Below are positions 1-6,726 of a stretch of 20,495 bases of DNA, in pieces. The notes beneath the pieces were generated by a model. The model worked only from the letters and a program-made list of their open reading frames with translations. It did not search any database and was not told where the DNA came from. The position numbers were made by a program, and so were the translations under genes. Each line of letters starts with the position of its first letter. Positions within the stretch are counted from its first letter, which is position 1. The stretch lies in assembly GCA_903834675.1 (NCBI GenBank), contig CAILKC010000593.1, positions 1 to 20,495 on the forward strand, read 5' to 3'. Origin of the DNA: an uncultured Victivallales bacterium. GTDB taxonomy: Bacteria; Verrucomicrobiota; Lentisphaeria; Oligosphaerales; JAFGRS01.

Positions 1-30
1 CCAACCCTCTGCACCGAGGCCGCATGGTCC

Positions 31-113
31 GCCCCTTCAGGGCTCAATCCGCGCTGTGGACGGGTACCCAGGGCGTTGCCCTGGGCGCCCGGAACGCCCC
101 TTTGGGGCTGAAT
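31..113. repeat. Three-hairpin intergenic repeat element
   Basis: Three small hairpins follow one another. The centre is a perfect 8-bp stem with a 3-nt loop (67-74 pairs with 78-85, loop GTT). It is flanked by two 19-nt direct repeats, 30-48 and 95-113, that agree at 16 of 19 positions; each can fold on itself (31-34 with 40-43; 96-100 with 104-108). From memory, elements with a CCCAGGGC-GTT-GCCCTGGG core and GCCCC-GGGGC flanks are scattered in many planctomycete-like genomes. That is recollection, not a search. It could be a REP-like or mobile non-coding element; its true ends cannot be set from one copy. Confidence 0.5.
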
Positions 114-146
114 ACCACGGCCCATCCTTATTGCACAGGTCGAAAA

Positions 147-163
147 GAAACAGCCCTGCCCGG
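147..163 (+). repeat. Dispersed GAAACAGCCCTGCC motif, copy A (half)
   Basis: GAAACAGCCCTGCCCGG here shares its first 11 nt exactly with copy C (15147-15157) and 13 of the first 14 nt with copy B read on the minus strand. The left half of the dyad (GTTTCTT) is missing. It lies just right of the three-hairpin element. Confidence 0.4.
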
Positions 164-199
164 TGGACGGCAGACCTCCGCGGGGGGCGGCTGCGGTGC

Positions 200-364
200 T
201 ACATTACCGCGTCTTGCAGCCTGTGTATCGGCGCCTCGGCACGGTCGGCCGCGGTACGGCTTAACGGCGCTACGGCAGAGCCCTGGACCTACGATCCCCG
301 TCGGCACACGGTCTCCGTGGCCGTCCTGGCGGGCGAGACGGAAATACGGCTGGAGAGGCGATGA
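200..364 (+). pseudogene. 3' remnant of an upstream protein gene (partial)
   Basis: The reading frame that is open from position 2 to the TGA at 362-364 has two different halves. The first part runs through the hairpin repeat and does not look like protein. The last part, from about residue VRLNGATAEPW onward and ending GETEIRLERR, looks like a real beta-sandwich C-terminus of the kind that closes many glycoside hydrolases and related secreted enzymes. Its TGA overlaps the ATG of the DUF362 gene as ATGA, the usual sign of translational coupling. I infer the end of a gene whose upstream part is outside the window, or was cut off or invaded by the repeat at 31-113. The start at 200 is only where the sequence begins to look protein-like. 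A chance open frame in GC-rich DNA remains possible. Confidence 0.35.
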
Positions 365-1497
365 TCGACGTACAGCCCTTCATCAGCGAGCGGCCGGATG
401 CGGTGTTTGTCTTGCGTACGCAGCTTGGCGGGCTCACCGATACCCAAGGCATGGTAGAGGCGGGGCGGCTGGCCGCGGCGGTGCTGTTCCGTCCGGCGGC
501 GGGGGTCTCGGCCAAACGCCGCATTGTGATCAAGCCGAACATCACGGCCGGTCTGGAGATCGATTCGGCCTCGGGTCTGCCGTTTCCCGGTCAGGACGGC
601 GTCGTCACCAGTCCTCTCTTCGTGGCGGGGCTGGCCGACGGGCTGCGCCGGCTCACGACGGCGCCCATCGCGGTGGCTGAGGGCACGCCGCTGACGGTGG
701 TCAACGCCCGCGGCTATACGGAGCTGCTCCGCGAGCGCGGCCTGGAGTTTCTTGATCTGAACGTGCCGCAGATCACCGCCACGGAGTTTCCTGAGACCGG
801 GCTGAACTGGTATCCGGTGCATGGCGTAGTCCATCGGGACCTGCCGTTTGTGAAGCCGATCGGCGACCCGGACGTCTTTCTCATCAACCTGCCCAAGATG
901 AAGGCGCACAACCTCGCGATCACGACCCTGGCGGTCAAGAATATGCAGGGTGCGGTGCCGTTGCTCTGGCCGCGGCAGTTCTGCCAGGGAGTCTCGGCGC
1001 TGGACGCAATGCCGGCGCGGGTGCGGGCCCTGTTCCAGCCCGATGCCTTGCAGCGGGTCGAGGCTCTCTGCCGCGAGCACGTCGCCGCGGGATACCCAGC
1101 CTGGGACGCGGCGGGCCTGCGTGACGAGAGCTACGTGCAGCGTGCGGTCGACCTGCTGGCCGGCCCCCAACCTGACCTGCACCTGATCGAAGGCTGCACC
1201 ATCCGTGACGGCAGCGGCTTCCGCCGCGGCCGGGACCGCCTCGGCAACTATCTCATCGCCGGGCGCAATGCGGTGGCCGTCGACGCTATCGCTACCTGGA
1301 TCATGGGTCACGACCCACGCCACGTCGGCCTCTACCGCGTCGCCAATGAGCGCGGCCGCGGCGAGAATGACCCGGCGCGCATCGCGGTGTTTCTGGCCAC
1401 CGCCGAGGGACTTACCTCCAGCGACTACCGCGAGCTGGAGCGGGTGCCCACCGGCGTCTACCGCCACAGCGACTCTGCGGTGCTGCGCTTCCTCTGA
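361..1497 (+). CDS. DUF362 domain-containing protein
   Basis: The 378-residue product matches the DUF362 family along its length: the core strand IVIKPNITAG (residues 55-64), VAEGTPLT (105-112), the strongly conserved INLPKMKAHNLAITTLAVKN (175-194) and the late AVDAIATWIMGHDP segment near residue 310. DUF362 proteins have no generally proven reaction; many carry an iron-sulfur ferredoxin domain, and none is visible here (no CxxC clusters), so this is a bare-core member. No signal peptide or membrane helix is seen, so it should be cytoplasmic. The ATG follows a good ribosome site (GGAGAGG, about 5 nt upstream) and overlaps the stop of the fragment before it. It is convergent with the long minus-strand operon, with 39 nt between the two stop codons. 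Family call is firm, function open. Confidence 0.9.
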   Translation: MIDVQPFISERPDAVFVLRTQLGGLTDTQGMVEAGRLAAAVLFRPAAGVSAKRRIVIKPNITAGLEIDSASGLPFPGQDGVVTSPLFVAGLADGLRRLTTAPIAVAEGTPLTVVNARGYTELLRERGLEFLDLNVPQITATEFPETGLNWYPVHGVVHRDLPFVKPIGDPDVFLINLPKMKAHNLAITTLAVKNMQGAVPLLWPRQFCQGVSALDAMPARVRALFQPDALQRVEALCREHVAAGYPAWDAAGLRDESYVQRAVDLLAGPQPDLHLIEGCTIRDGSGFRRGRDRLGNYLIAGRNAVAVDAIATWIMGHDPRHVGLYRVANERGRGENDPARIAVFLATAEGLTSSDYRELERVPTGVYRHSDSAVLRFL

Positions 1498-1536
1498 CCG
1501 GGGGACGCTCGCGGAACCCTCAGACTCGCCGCCGCC

Positions 1537-3096
1537 TCATTTCCGGTTCACCGGGAGATAGCGGTAGTAGACCTCGAGGGACATGAGGTAGAACGCGGTG
1601 GCGACGACCTTGCCCCCCCGCATTCCCGCCCCCAGCTCGGGCCACGAACCCGCATCGTCGCCTTCCTTGACTTGCAGCTTAATGACCTCGTCGCGGCACT
1701 TGCGGTTCCATTCCTTCCAGTGGCTGCCGCCGACCTGAAACATGCCATACGAGCCGTCGTAGACCTGAAAAGGGTTCCCGACCTGGGGCCCAGCCTGGTC
1801 CAGCACCTTGGCAATCTTCTGGACCTCTCTATCATCAGGACTGCAACCCAGGAACATGCGTGCAAAGAGCCCCGCCGCGGTGCGCGTTCCGGTCGGCGAA
1901 CCTCGCACCCCTTCGGCGCTGGGCCTGGCAACCTCACCCAGGCTGCGTTGACCGCCGCCACCCGCCGAGGTGTAGCCCGTGGTCCCATCGGCGGCCAGCG
2001 CCCTCTGGTAGTAGGCCAGCACCCTCTCGCGCCACGGCGCTGCTTCCGTCTGGCGTAGGCCGGCCAGCACGCCGGCCTTGTAGGCCATCACCTGGAAGCT
2101 GGTGACGTGCGTGTCGTCGCCGGGGCCGTCGTACCCGTAGCCACCGTTCGGACCGCAGTTCTCGAAGACGCACTTCAGCGCTTCTTCGGCTGGCTTTTTG
2201 AAGCTGCCGTCGCGGGTCATGCCGTAGACCTCGCAGAGCACCATGGTGGCCACGCCCTGCGAGTAGAACGTGCCCTCGTTGAAGCGCCCGCCTGTCAGTT
2301 GGCTACGCAGGAAGTCGAGCCCGCGGCGCACCGTGCTCTGGTAGCGCCCGTTCTTGTGGGTGTAGCCGGCGCCGAGGAAGGCCAGCAGGGCCAGGGCGGT
2401 CTCGCCCACCGGATGGGCCGCCATCTCCCAGCTCCCATTCTCCGTCTGGACCTTGGCCAGCCACTTCAGCCCCCGTTCGACCGCCGCCTCCGAGTCAGCG
2501 CTCATCCCCTGGTCTCGAGCCCGTGCGCCGCCGCGCTTGCCGGCGCTACGCTGTCCGAAGGGTCCGCTCGCGAACGCCGACGTGGGTGCGGGCGTGGGCT
2601 CGTCGACCGGGGTAATGGCCGGCACATCCGCCACCGGCGGTGTCCCCGGGCGAGGCGGGGGGCTCGCCATGGCCGGCGGGGTCTCGGGCGGGGGGGGCGG
2701 CGCGGGCAGACCGGGGGTCTCCACTGGCAGCGTGTCCGGGATCGGCTCGGGGTTCGGCTCCGGCGCCGAGGATGCGGTTGCCGCGGGGTTAGTCCCCGAG
2801 TTGCCGGCGGCTGCATCTGCCGCGGCGTTGGCGCTGCCCTGCCCTGGCCCCGCGGCCGCCGCGCCGACTCCAGGCCCCCGGTCGAAGCGCTCGGCGTAGG
2901 GGTTGTCGCCCTTACCATCCTGCCGTCCGCCGCCGCCGCCGTCGCCCGTCCCGCCGGACCCCGAGTCGGGCTGAGGGCTGAGGGAGAAGAGCAGAGCGAA
3001 CAGCAGGGCCAGGCCGAGGACAGCCGTGATAGCGACGGCGAGGCGGCTGCGTCGCCTGGCGCCTGGGCTTGCGGTCTGTGGGTAGGTCATCGCCAT
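1537..3096 (-). CDS. Membrane-anchored prenyltransferase/squalene-oxidase repeat protein
   Basis: The 519-residue protein has an Arg-rich start, one membrane helix (about 18-40), a Gly/Pro/Ala-rich spacer (about 45-190) and a C-terminal alpha/alpha domain (about 200-519) of the terpene-cyclase/prenyltransferase repeat type. A QW-like motif (QTENGSW, 217-223), GPGDDTHVTSFQ and the late GGSHWKEWN are visible. The positive charges before the helix place the repeat domain outside the cytoplasm. Soluble domains of this fold also occur in proteins with no known enzyme activity, and the DxDD acid motif of squalene-hopene cyclases is not evident, so I do not call it a cyclase enzyme. It is the last gene of the long operon, 37 nt after the second ExbD-like gene. 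Two ATGs (3096 and 3090) are equally possible starts; neither has a strong ribosome site. Confidence 0.85.
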   Translation of the reverse strand: MAMTYPQTASPGARRRSRLAVAITAVLGLALLFALLFSLSPQPDSGSGGTGDGGGGGRQDGKGDNPYAERFDRGPGVGAAAAGPGQGSANAAADAAAGNSGTNPAATASSAPEPNPEPIPDTLPVETPGLPAPPPPPETPPAMASPPPRPGTPPVADVPAITPVDEPTPAPTSAFASGPFGQRSAGKRGGARARDQGMSADSEAAVERGLKWLAKVQTENGSWEMAAHPVGETALALLAFLGAGYTHKNGRYQSTVRRGLDFLRSQLTGGRFNEGTFYSQGVATMVLCEVYGMTRDGSFKKPAEEALKCVFENCGPNGGYGYDGPGDDTHVTSFQVMAYKAGVLAGLRQTEAAPWRERVLAYYQRALAADGTTGYTSAGGGGQRSLGEVARPSAEGVRGSPTGTRTAAGLFARMFLGCSPDDREVQKIAKVLDQAGPQVGNPFQVYDGSYGMFQVGGSHWKEWNRKCRDEVIKLQVKEGDDAGSWPELGAGMRGGKVVATAFYLMSLEVYYRYLPVNRK

Positions 3097-3133
3097 AAAC
3101 TCAGGCTCTGCGGCGCGGTCGCTGTCGGTATCG

Positions 3134-3994
3134 TCATTGCGCCTCGCGGTCCTTGCCGCTCTTGAAGGTCAGAGCGCCCTCCCAGGGAATCCAGTTATAC
3201 TCGAAACCACGCTCGACCACCACGCGCTTGACCAACTGGAACTCGCGGAAAGAGTCCGGGGCGACGTGCAGCACTACCAGGGTGCGCTGCGGCTCCAGCG
3301 CCAGCACCTGCCCCAGGGCGCTGGCGAGGCCCTCGGGCCGGACCGGGATGCCCGTGTCATCTTTCAGCCTCACGGTGAACACGCCCGCGCTGTCCGCGAC
3401 CTCCACCTGGGCGTAGTTCCAGGAGCGCTGGGGGTCGTGGATGCCGTAGAACTTGCCGGCCTTCAGGGCACAGGTCAAGTTCAGTTCCCGGTTGACTTCG
3501 TGCAGGGAGGGGACCGAGAAGGTGCGCAGCACGGTCGCGCCGGGGTTGGCCTTGGCCTGCTCGATCTTGCCCTTGGTTTCGGCCAGTTGCCTATGCAGTT
3601 TCTCGGCCTCCTCCTGGGCGGCGGCGAGGTGCTCTTCGAGCTGTTTGCGGCGCAGCTCCAACACGGTCAGGCGGTCTTGGCGCGCGCGGAGGGTCGCGGT
3701 CAGGTCCTGGGGCTTGATCTCGGCGGCGCGGCTCTCCAGTTCAACCAGTTGCTGCAGCGTCTGTTGGAGTCCCCGTGCGGTAGCTTTCAGCTCGGTGATC
3801 CGGGCCGTCTGGCGCTCGGCTTCCGCCGGGCTGATGCCCTGCCGGGCGCGGGACTCGACGGTGCGGCTGACCCGTTGGTTGATGATGGCCAGCAGCACGG
3901 CCATGAAGATGAGACTGCCGAAGGTATTGCACATGGTATCGAGCAGCATCTCCAGGCTGCTCACCCCGCCACCCTCGCCACGGCGCCTGCTCAC
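3134..3994 (-). CDS. ExbD/MotB-like one-helix coiled-coil protein (second copy)
   Basis: This 286-residue protein starts MSRRRGEGGG, then has one membrane helix (about 20-42) containing LLDTMCNTFGSLIFM, with an Asp at its entry. In ExbD, TolR and MotB an Asp at this place carries the proton. A long coiled coil (about 45-150, rich in Q, E, R, L) and a globular C-terminal domain follow, the latter presumably outside the membrane. The ATG overlaps the stop of the preceding ExbD-like gene as ATGA, so the two are translationally coupled. It differs clearly in sequence from its neighbour, so this is a pair of different subunits rather than a recent duplication. The ExbD-family label rests on architecture and context, not on a strong sequence match; function is inferred. 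Confidence 0.75.
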   Translation of the reverse strand: MSRRRGEGGGVSSLEMLLDTMCNTFGSLIFMAVLLAIINQRVSRTVESRARQGISPAEAERQTARITELKATARGLQQTLQQLVELESRAAEIKPQDLTATLRARQDRLTVLELRRKQLEEHLAAAQEEAEKLHRQLAETKGKIEQAKANPGATVLRTFSVPSLHEVNRELNLTCALKAGKFYGIHDPQRSWNYAQVEVADSAGVFTVRLKDDTGIPVRPEGLASALGQVLALEPQRTLVVLHVAPDSFREFQLVKRVVVERGFEYNWIPWEGALTFKSGKDREAQ

Positions 3995-4779
3995 GGTTGG
4001 CTCCTTGGAAAGAGCTCGAGGCTCTCTTCGAGCGCATCATAGCCTACCGCCACACCCGCGCTCCGTAATTCCTGCACCAAGTCCATGGCGTACTTCATGC
4101 AGGAGGGCTTGAGTAGCAGGACCAGCTTCGAGCGCGGGTCGCGCGCCGCCAGCGTCTTGGCGTGTTGCACGAAACCGTCTCGGCCGCGCAGGTCAGCGGC
4201 AGCAAAGCTCTGGATGGGGCCGGGTCCCTTCTCCGCCCAGAGGGCACAGCGAACCCCCGTCCTGGCGCACTCGGCCAGGATGATCGGCGCGTCCGTCGGC
4301 TGGTCTGGACGCAGCCAGACATCGGCCGGCACGTCCCTCTTCTGAGCCTGTATCCTGGCCAGTTCTTCCTGCAAACGCTGCTGCTCCTCGCTGAGCTTGG
4401 CGTTGGCGCCCGCGGCGCTGGCCAGGGTGGCTTCGCGGTCGGCCAACTCCTGTCGGAGCCTTGCCTCGGTAGCGATCAGAGCGCGGAGGGCCTCGGCCTC
4501 GGTGAGCGGCGACGCAGCGGCGCGGGTTCGTGGCGGCGGCTTCTCGCGCTTGGCCAACTGCTGCCCGAGCTCAGCCAATTCCTGCTCCGCCTGCGTCACC
4601 TCGCGGCTCCGGTCCGGGACCCGGCTGGGAGTATCGGACGCGCCCCCGGCACTCTTCGAGGTGGCGATGCGCAACCCTAACAGCAACACCACCAGGATGA
4701 TGATCCCCGAAACGGAGGTGACGATGTCCTGAAACGAGAACAGGTTCAGCGGGACTTCATCGATCCGGCGTCTTGACAT
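3991..4779 (-). CDS. ExbD/MotB-like one-helix coiled-coil protein (first copy)
   Basis: The 262-residue protein starts MSRRRIDEVPLNLFSFQDIV. One membrane helix (about 19-37) has an Asp (D18) at its entry, as in the proton-carrying helix of ExbD/MotB. A coiled coil (about 55-150) and a compact C-terminal domain with alternating strands (VLLLKPSCMKYA, AGVAVGYDALEES) follow. I chose the ATG at 4779 over the far upstream one at 4878: it lies 2 nt after the channel gene's stop, has AAGGG about 8 nt before it, and gives the same MSRRR opening as the next gene, while the longer start would overlap the channel gene by almost 100 nt. It should form the stator or plug partner of the ExbB-like channel encoded just before it. 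Confidence 0.78.
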   Translation of the reverse strand: MSRRRIDEVPLNLFSFQDIVTSVSGIIILVVLLLGLRIATSKSAGGASDTPSRVPDRSREVTQAEQELAELGQQLAKREKPPPRTRAAASPLTEAEALRALIATEARLRQELADREATLASAAGANAKLSEEQQRLQEELARIQAQKRDVPADVWLRPDQPTDAPIILAECARTGVRCALWAEKGPGPIQSFAAADLRGRDGFVQHAKTLAARDPRSKLVLLLKPSCMKYAMDLVQELRSAGVAVGYDALEESLELFPRSQP

Positions 4780-4781
4780 GG

Positions 4782-5699
4782 TCAGTGCCCTTCGGCCGCG
4801 GGTCCCGGCGTCGGCGGCGGGTTCGTATCCAGGAGACGCATCCGCCCGACGATCTGCACCGAACAGAACTCCGAGCACTCATGCAGAAAGTCCTCTTCCC
4901 TCTTCATCAGCATGGTGAGCATCAACTGCAAGGTGAGGGCCGCGACCAGGCCGACGAGGGTGGTGTCGAAGGCCACCGAGAGCCCGGCGGTAACGTCTTT
5001 CAAGGCGGTGGTAATGTCGGAGACGTCCTGAGACTTCGTCAAGACGCCGCCGAAGCCGCCAATGGCCTGCGACAGGCCGAGGACGGTGCCGATAAAGCCC
5101 AGGACCGGCGCCCCCCAGATGAAGCCTTTGATCAGGGAGTAGCTCGAGACCATGCGGTCCTCATCGTTGGCGGCTTGCGTCACCAGGATCTGCGAGACAT
5201 CGGCGATGTGGCCGATGTTCTTCAGGTTTGACAGGGCCGTCTCGATGCGGTTCAACACCATGAAGTGCTGCGGGTTGTCGACCATGCCATAGATGCGCCG
5301 CAGCACCAACGGCGCCGTGCGTGGCGCCAGGATGAAATCCCGCGCCGGTGGGATGATGGGGAGGCGGAGGGCCTGGCGCTGCAGCTTCAGCTTGTGGTAC
5401 TTGACGTAGAGGATGCCCAACGACCAACAGGTGAATAGCGTGATCCAATACGGAATCGAGCCGCGTTGCAGGAACACGGCGCCCAGGAGCGTCTCGCGGA
5501 CTGCAAAGAAGCCGACATAGGACAGCGTCCCGACAAACAGGCCGATAACCAGCGGCAGAACCATGCCGGTATCGGTGTAGCGCCCCGCCTTCAAGCCCAG
5601 GCGCGCCTCCAGATCCTGCCGACGCCAGCTCAAAACCAGCTCGACCGCCTCCGCTTGGGAGCCGACGCCATCGCCGGGCTGCACGCTGGGTTCGATCAT
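4782..5699 (-). CDS. MotA/TolQ/ExbB proton channel family protein
   Basis: This 305-residue membrane protein has helices at about 46-66, 83-100, 192-212 and 241-265. The family signature is clear in WGAPVLGFIGTVLGLSQAIGGF (around 195-217) and in LKDVTAGLSVAFDTTLVGL (around 233-251), the two segments that line the proton path in ExbB, TolQ and MotA. The extra N-terminal helix and the cytoplasmic stretch between helices 2 and 3 are typical of the family. A strong ribosome site (CAGGAG) lies about 10 nt before the ATG. The two genes after it encode ExbD/MotB-like helices, so channel and partners are made together. No TonB, Pal or TolB gene is nearby, so this is not the ordinary Tol or Ton set; what it drives is unknown. 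Confidence 0.92.
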   Translation of the reverse strand: MIEPSVQPGDGVGSQAEAVELVLSWRRQDLEARLGLKAGRYTDTGMVLPLVIGLFVGTLSYVGFFAVRETLLGAVFLQRGSIPYWITLFTCWSLGILYVKYHKLKLQRQALRLPIIPPARDFILAPRTAPLVLRRIYGMVDNPQHFMVLNRIETALSNLKNIGHIADVSQILVTQAANDEDRMVSSYSLIKGFIWGAPVLGFIGTVLGLSQAIGGFGGVLTKSQDVSDITTALKDVTAGLSVAFDTTLVGLVAALTLQLMLTMLMKREEDFLHECSEFCSVQIVGRMRLLDTNPPPTPGPAAEGH

Positions 5700-5739
5700 A
5701 ACCGCGAACTCCTGTTGTCGCCCGGCGCGTTGTGGCGCC

Positions 5740-6726
5740 TCAGGGCAGGCTGTGATTGCTGGAAGCGTAATCCGCGGGCGTCGGCAGAGGTCCTACCACG
5801 CGCGTTTTCGCCACGCGGTCGTGCCAGGTCTGTCGGGTGGGGCTACGGAGGGCGGGCAGCACGCCTGCCAAGGCCGGGAGCACGGACCAGAATTTCATGA
5901 AGGCACGCAAGGCGGCGCTGCCGAAATCCAGGGGCGCCCCATCCTCGGTCTCAACCCGGAGGCCAAGCGCGAGTTTTCCCAAGGTTGCCTGCCAGGCGCA
6001 GGACTCCAGGATGGCGCTGTAAAGCCAGCCGCTGTAGGCCAGAATGAGCCCGCAGATCAGCTTCTGTGCCGAAGCCCGCCCGCCGCCGGGCAGGCCCAGC
6101 GCTTGCAGCAGCAGCCACCCACAGAGACCGACCAGCCCCAACACTAGCAGATCCAGCAGCGCCGCCCCCAGGCGCCGTCCCCACGGCGCCGGGCCCACCC
6201 CGGTTGGGTCGAGGCCCCAGGCCGCCTCAGGCAACCCCGACGGCCACTCCGCCGGGGACGGCGTGGGTACGGCGCCGGGGTACGGCACCGCGGGTTGCGG
6301 CGCGAGGTCGCCAAGTTCCTCGGCAACCTCGCCAGATGGGGTGCGACGGCCAGTCTGCCCCGAGCGCCCGCGACGGCGCTCTGGCTGGAGCGCCTTGCCC
6401 GGACCGGAGGTTTCAGCCAAAGCGGCGTCGGCGACTCCCTGCGGCGAGTCTCTGCCGCCGCACTCCACGGGCTGCTGAGACCCTGCCGCAGCGGGTTCCG
6501 CGGCGCGGTCGAGGCGCGGCTTCAGGTCCGGGTGCGTCCCCAGTGCTTGCCACACCTTCCGGTCGCTGGACACTTGGTGCAGGCGGCTGATGCTGCCCGT
6601 TTGCCAGCCGCGTTCGATCGTGTCCGGGTCGAAAGGGCCGCTGACCCGTCCCTGCCAGCGCAGGTAGTAGCCCCTCGGCGGGGGTTGCGGCCGTTCCTCA
6701 GCAGCGGTTTTGGCGGGTTCCTGCAT
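5740..6726 (-). CDS. GYF-domain and RDD-family membrane protein
   Basis: The 328-residue protein has an N-terminal GYF_2-type domain (about 18-68: YYLRWQGRVSGPFDPDTI), a Pro/Arg-rich linker (about 70-170) and a C-terminal RDD domain (about 178-313) with membrane helices near 187-210, 222-240 and 270-292. RDD hallmarks are RRLGAALLD, WQATLGKLALGLRV and TWHDRVAKTRVV. GYF_2 domains are thought to bind peptides or partner proteins at the membrane; RDD proteins are poorly known and some act as small-solute or ion antiporters. The ATG at 6726 is preferred to one 348 nt further upstream, because it overlaps the previous stop as TGATG and directly begins the GYF fold; the longer reading is Arg/Gly-rich shadow sequence. 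It sits between the large coiled-coil protein and the channel gene. Confidence 0.85.
   Translation of the reverse strand: MQEPAKTAAEERPQPPPRGYYLRWQGRVSGPFDPDTIERGWQTGSISRLHQVSSDRKVWQALGTHPDLKPRLDRAAEPAAAGSQQPVECGGRDSPQGVADAALAETSGPGKALQPERRRGRSGQTGRRTPSGEVAEELGDLAPQPAVPYPGAVPTPSPAEWPSGLPEAAWGLDPTGVGPAPWGRRLGAALLDLLVLGLVGLCGWLLLQALGLPGGGRASAQKLICGLILAYSGWLYSAILESCAWQATLGKLALGLRVETEDGAPLDFGSAALRAFMKFWSVLPALAGVLPALRSPTRQTWHDRVAKTRVVGPLPTPADYASSNHSLP

Noticed and set aside
289..1467. Minus-strand 392-codon frame antisense to the DUF362 gene
   Set aside because: The plus strand has conserved DUF362 motifs and a good ribosome site; the antisense product looks random.
1498..1536. Bidirectional terminator between the two convergent genes
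   Set aside because: The 39-nt gap has no clear hairpin followed by a T run on either strand.
2107..4042. Plus-strand frames at 2107-3165 and 3137-4042
   Set aside because: Shadows of the prenyltransferase-like and ExbD-like genes, which have coherent domain structure.
3134..5699. Tol-Pal, TonB or Zorya system
   Set aside because: No TolB, Pal, TonB, or Zorya helicase/nuclease gene is present; only the ExbB/ExbD-type motor part is shared.
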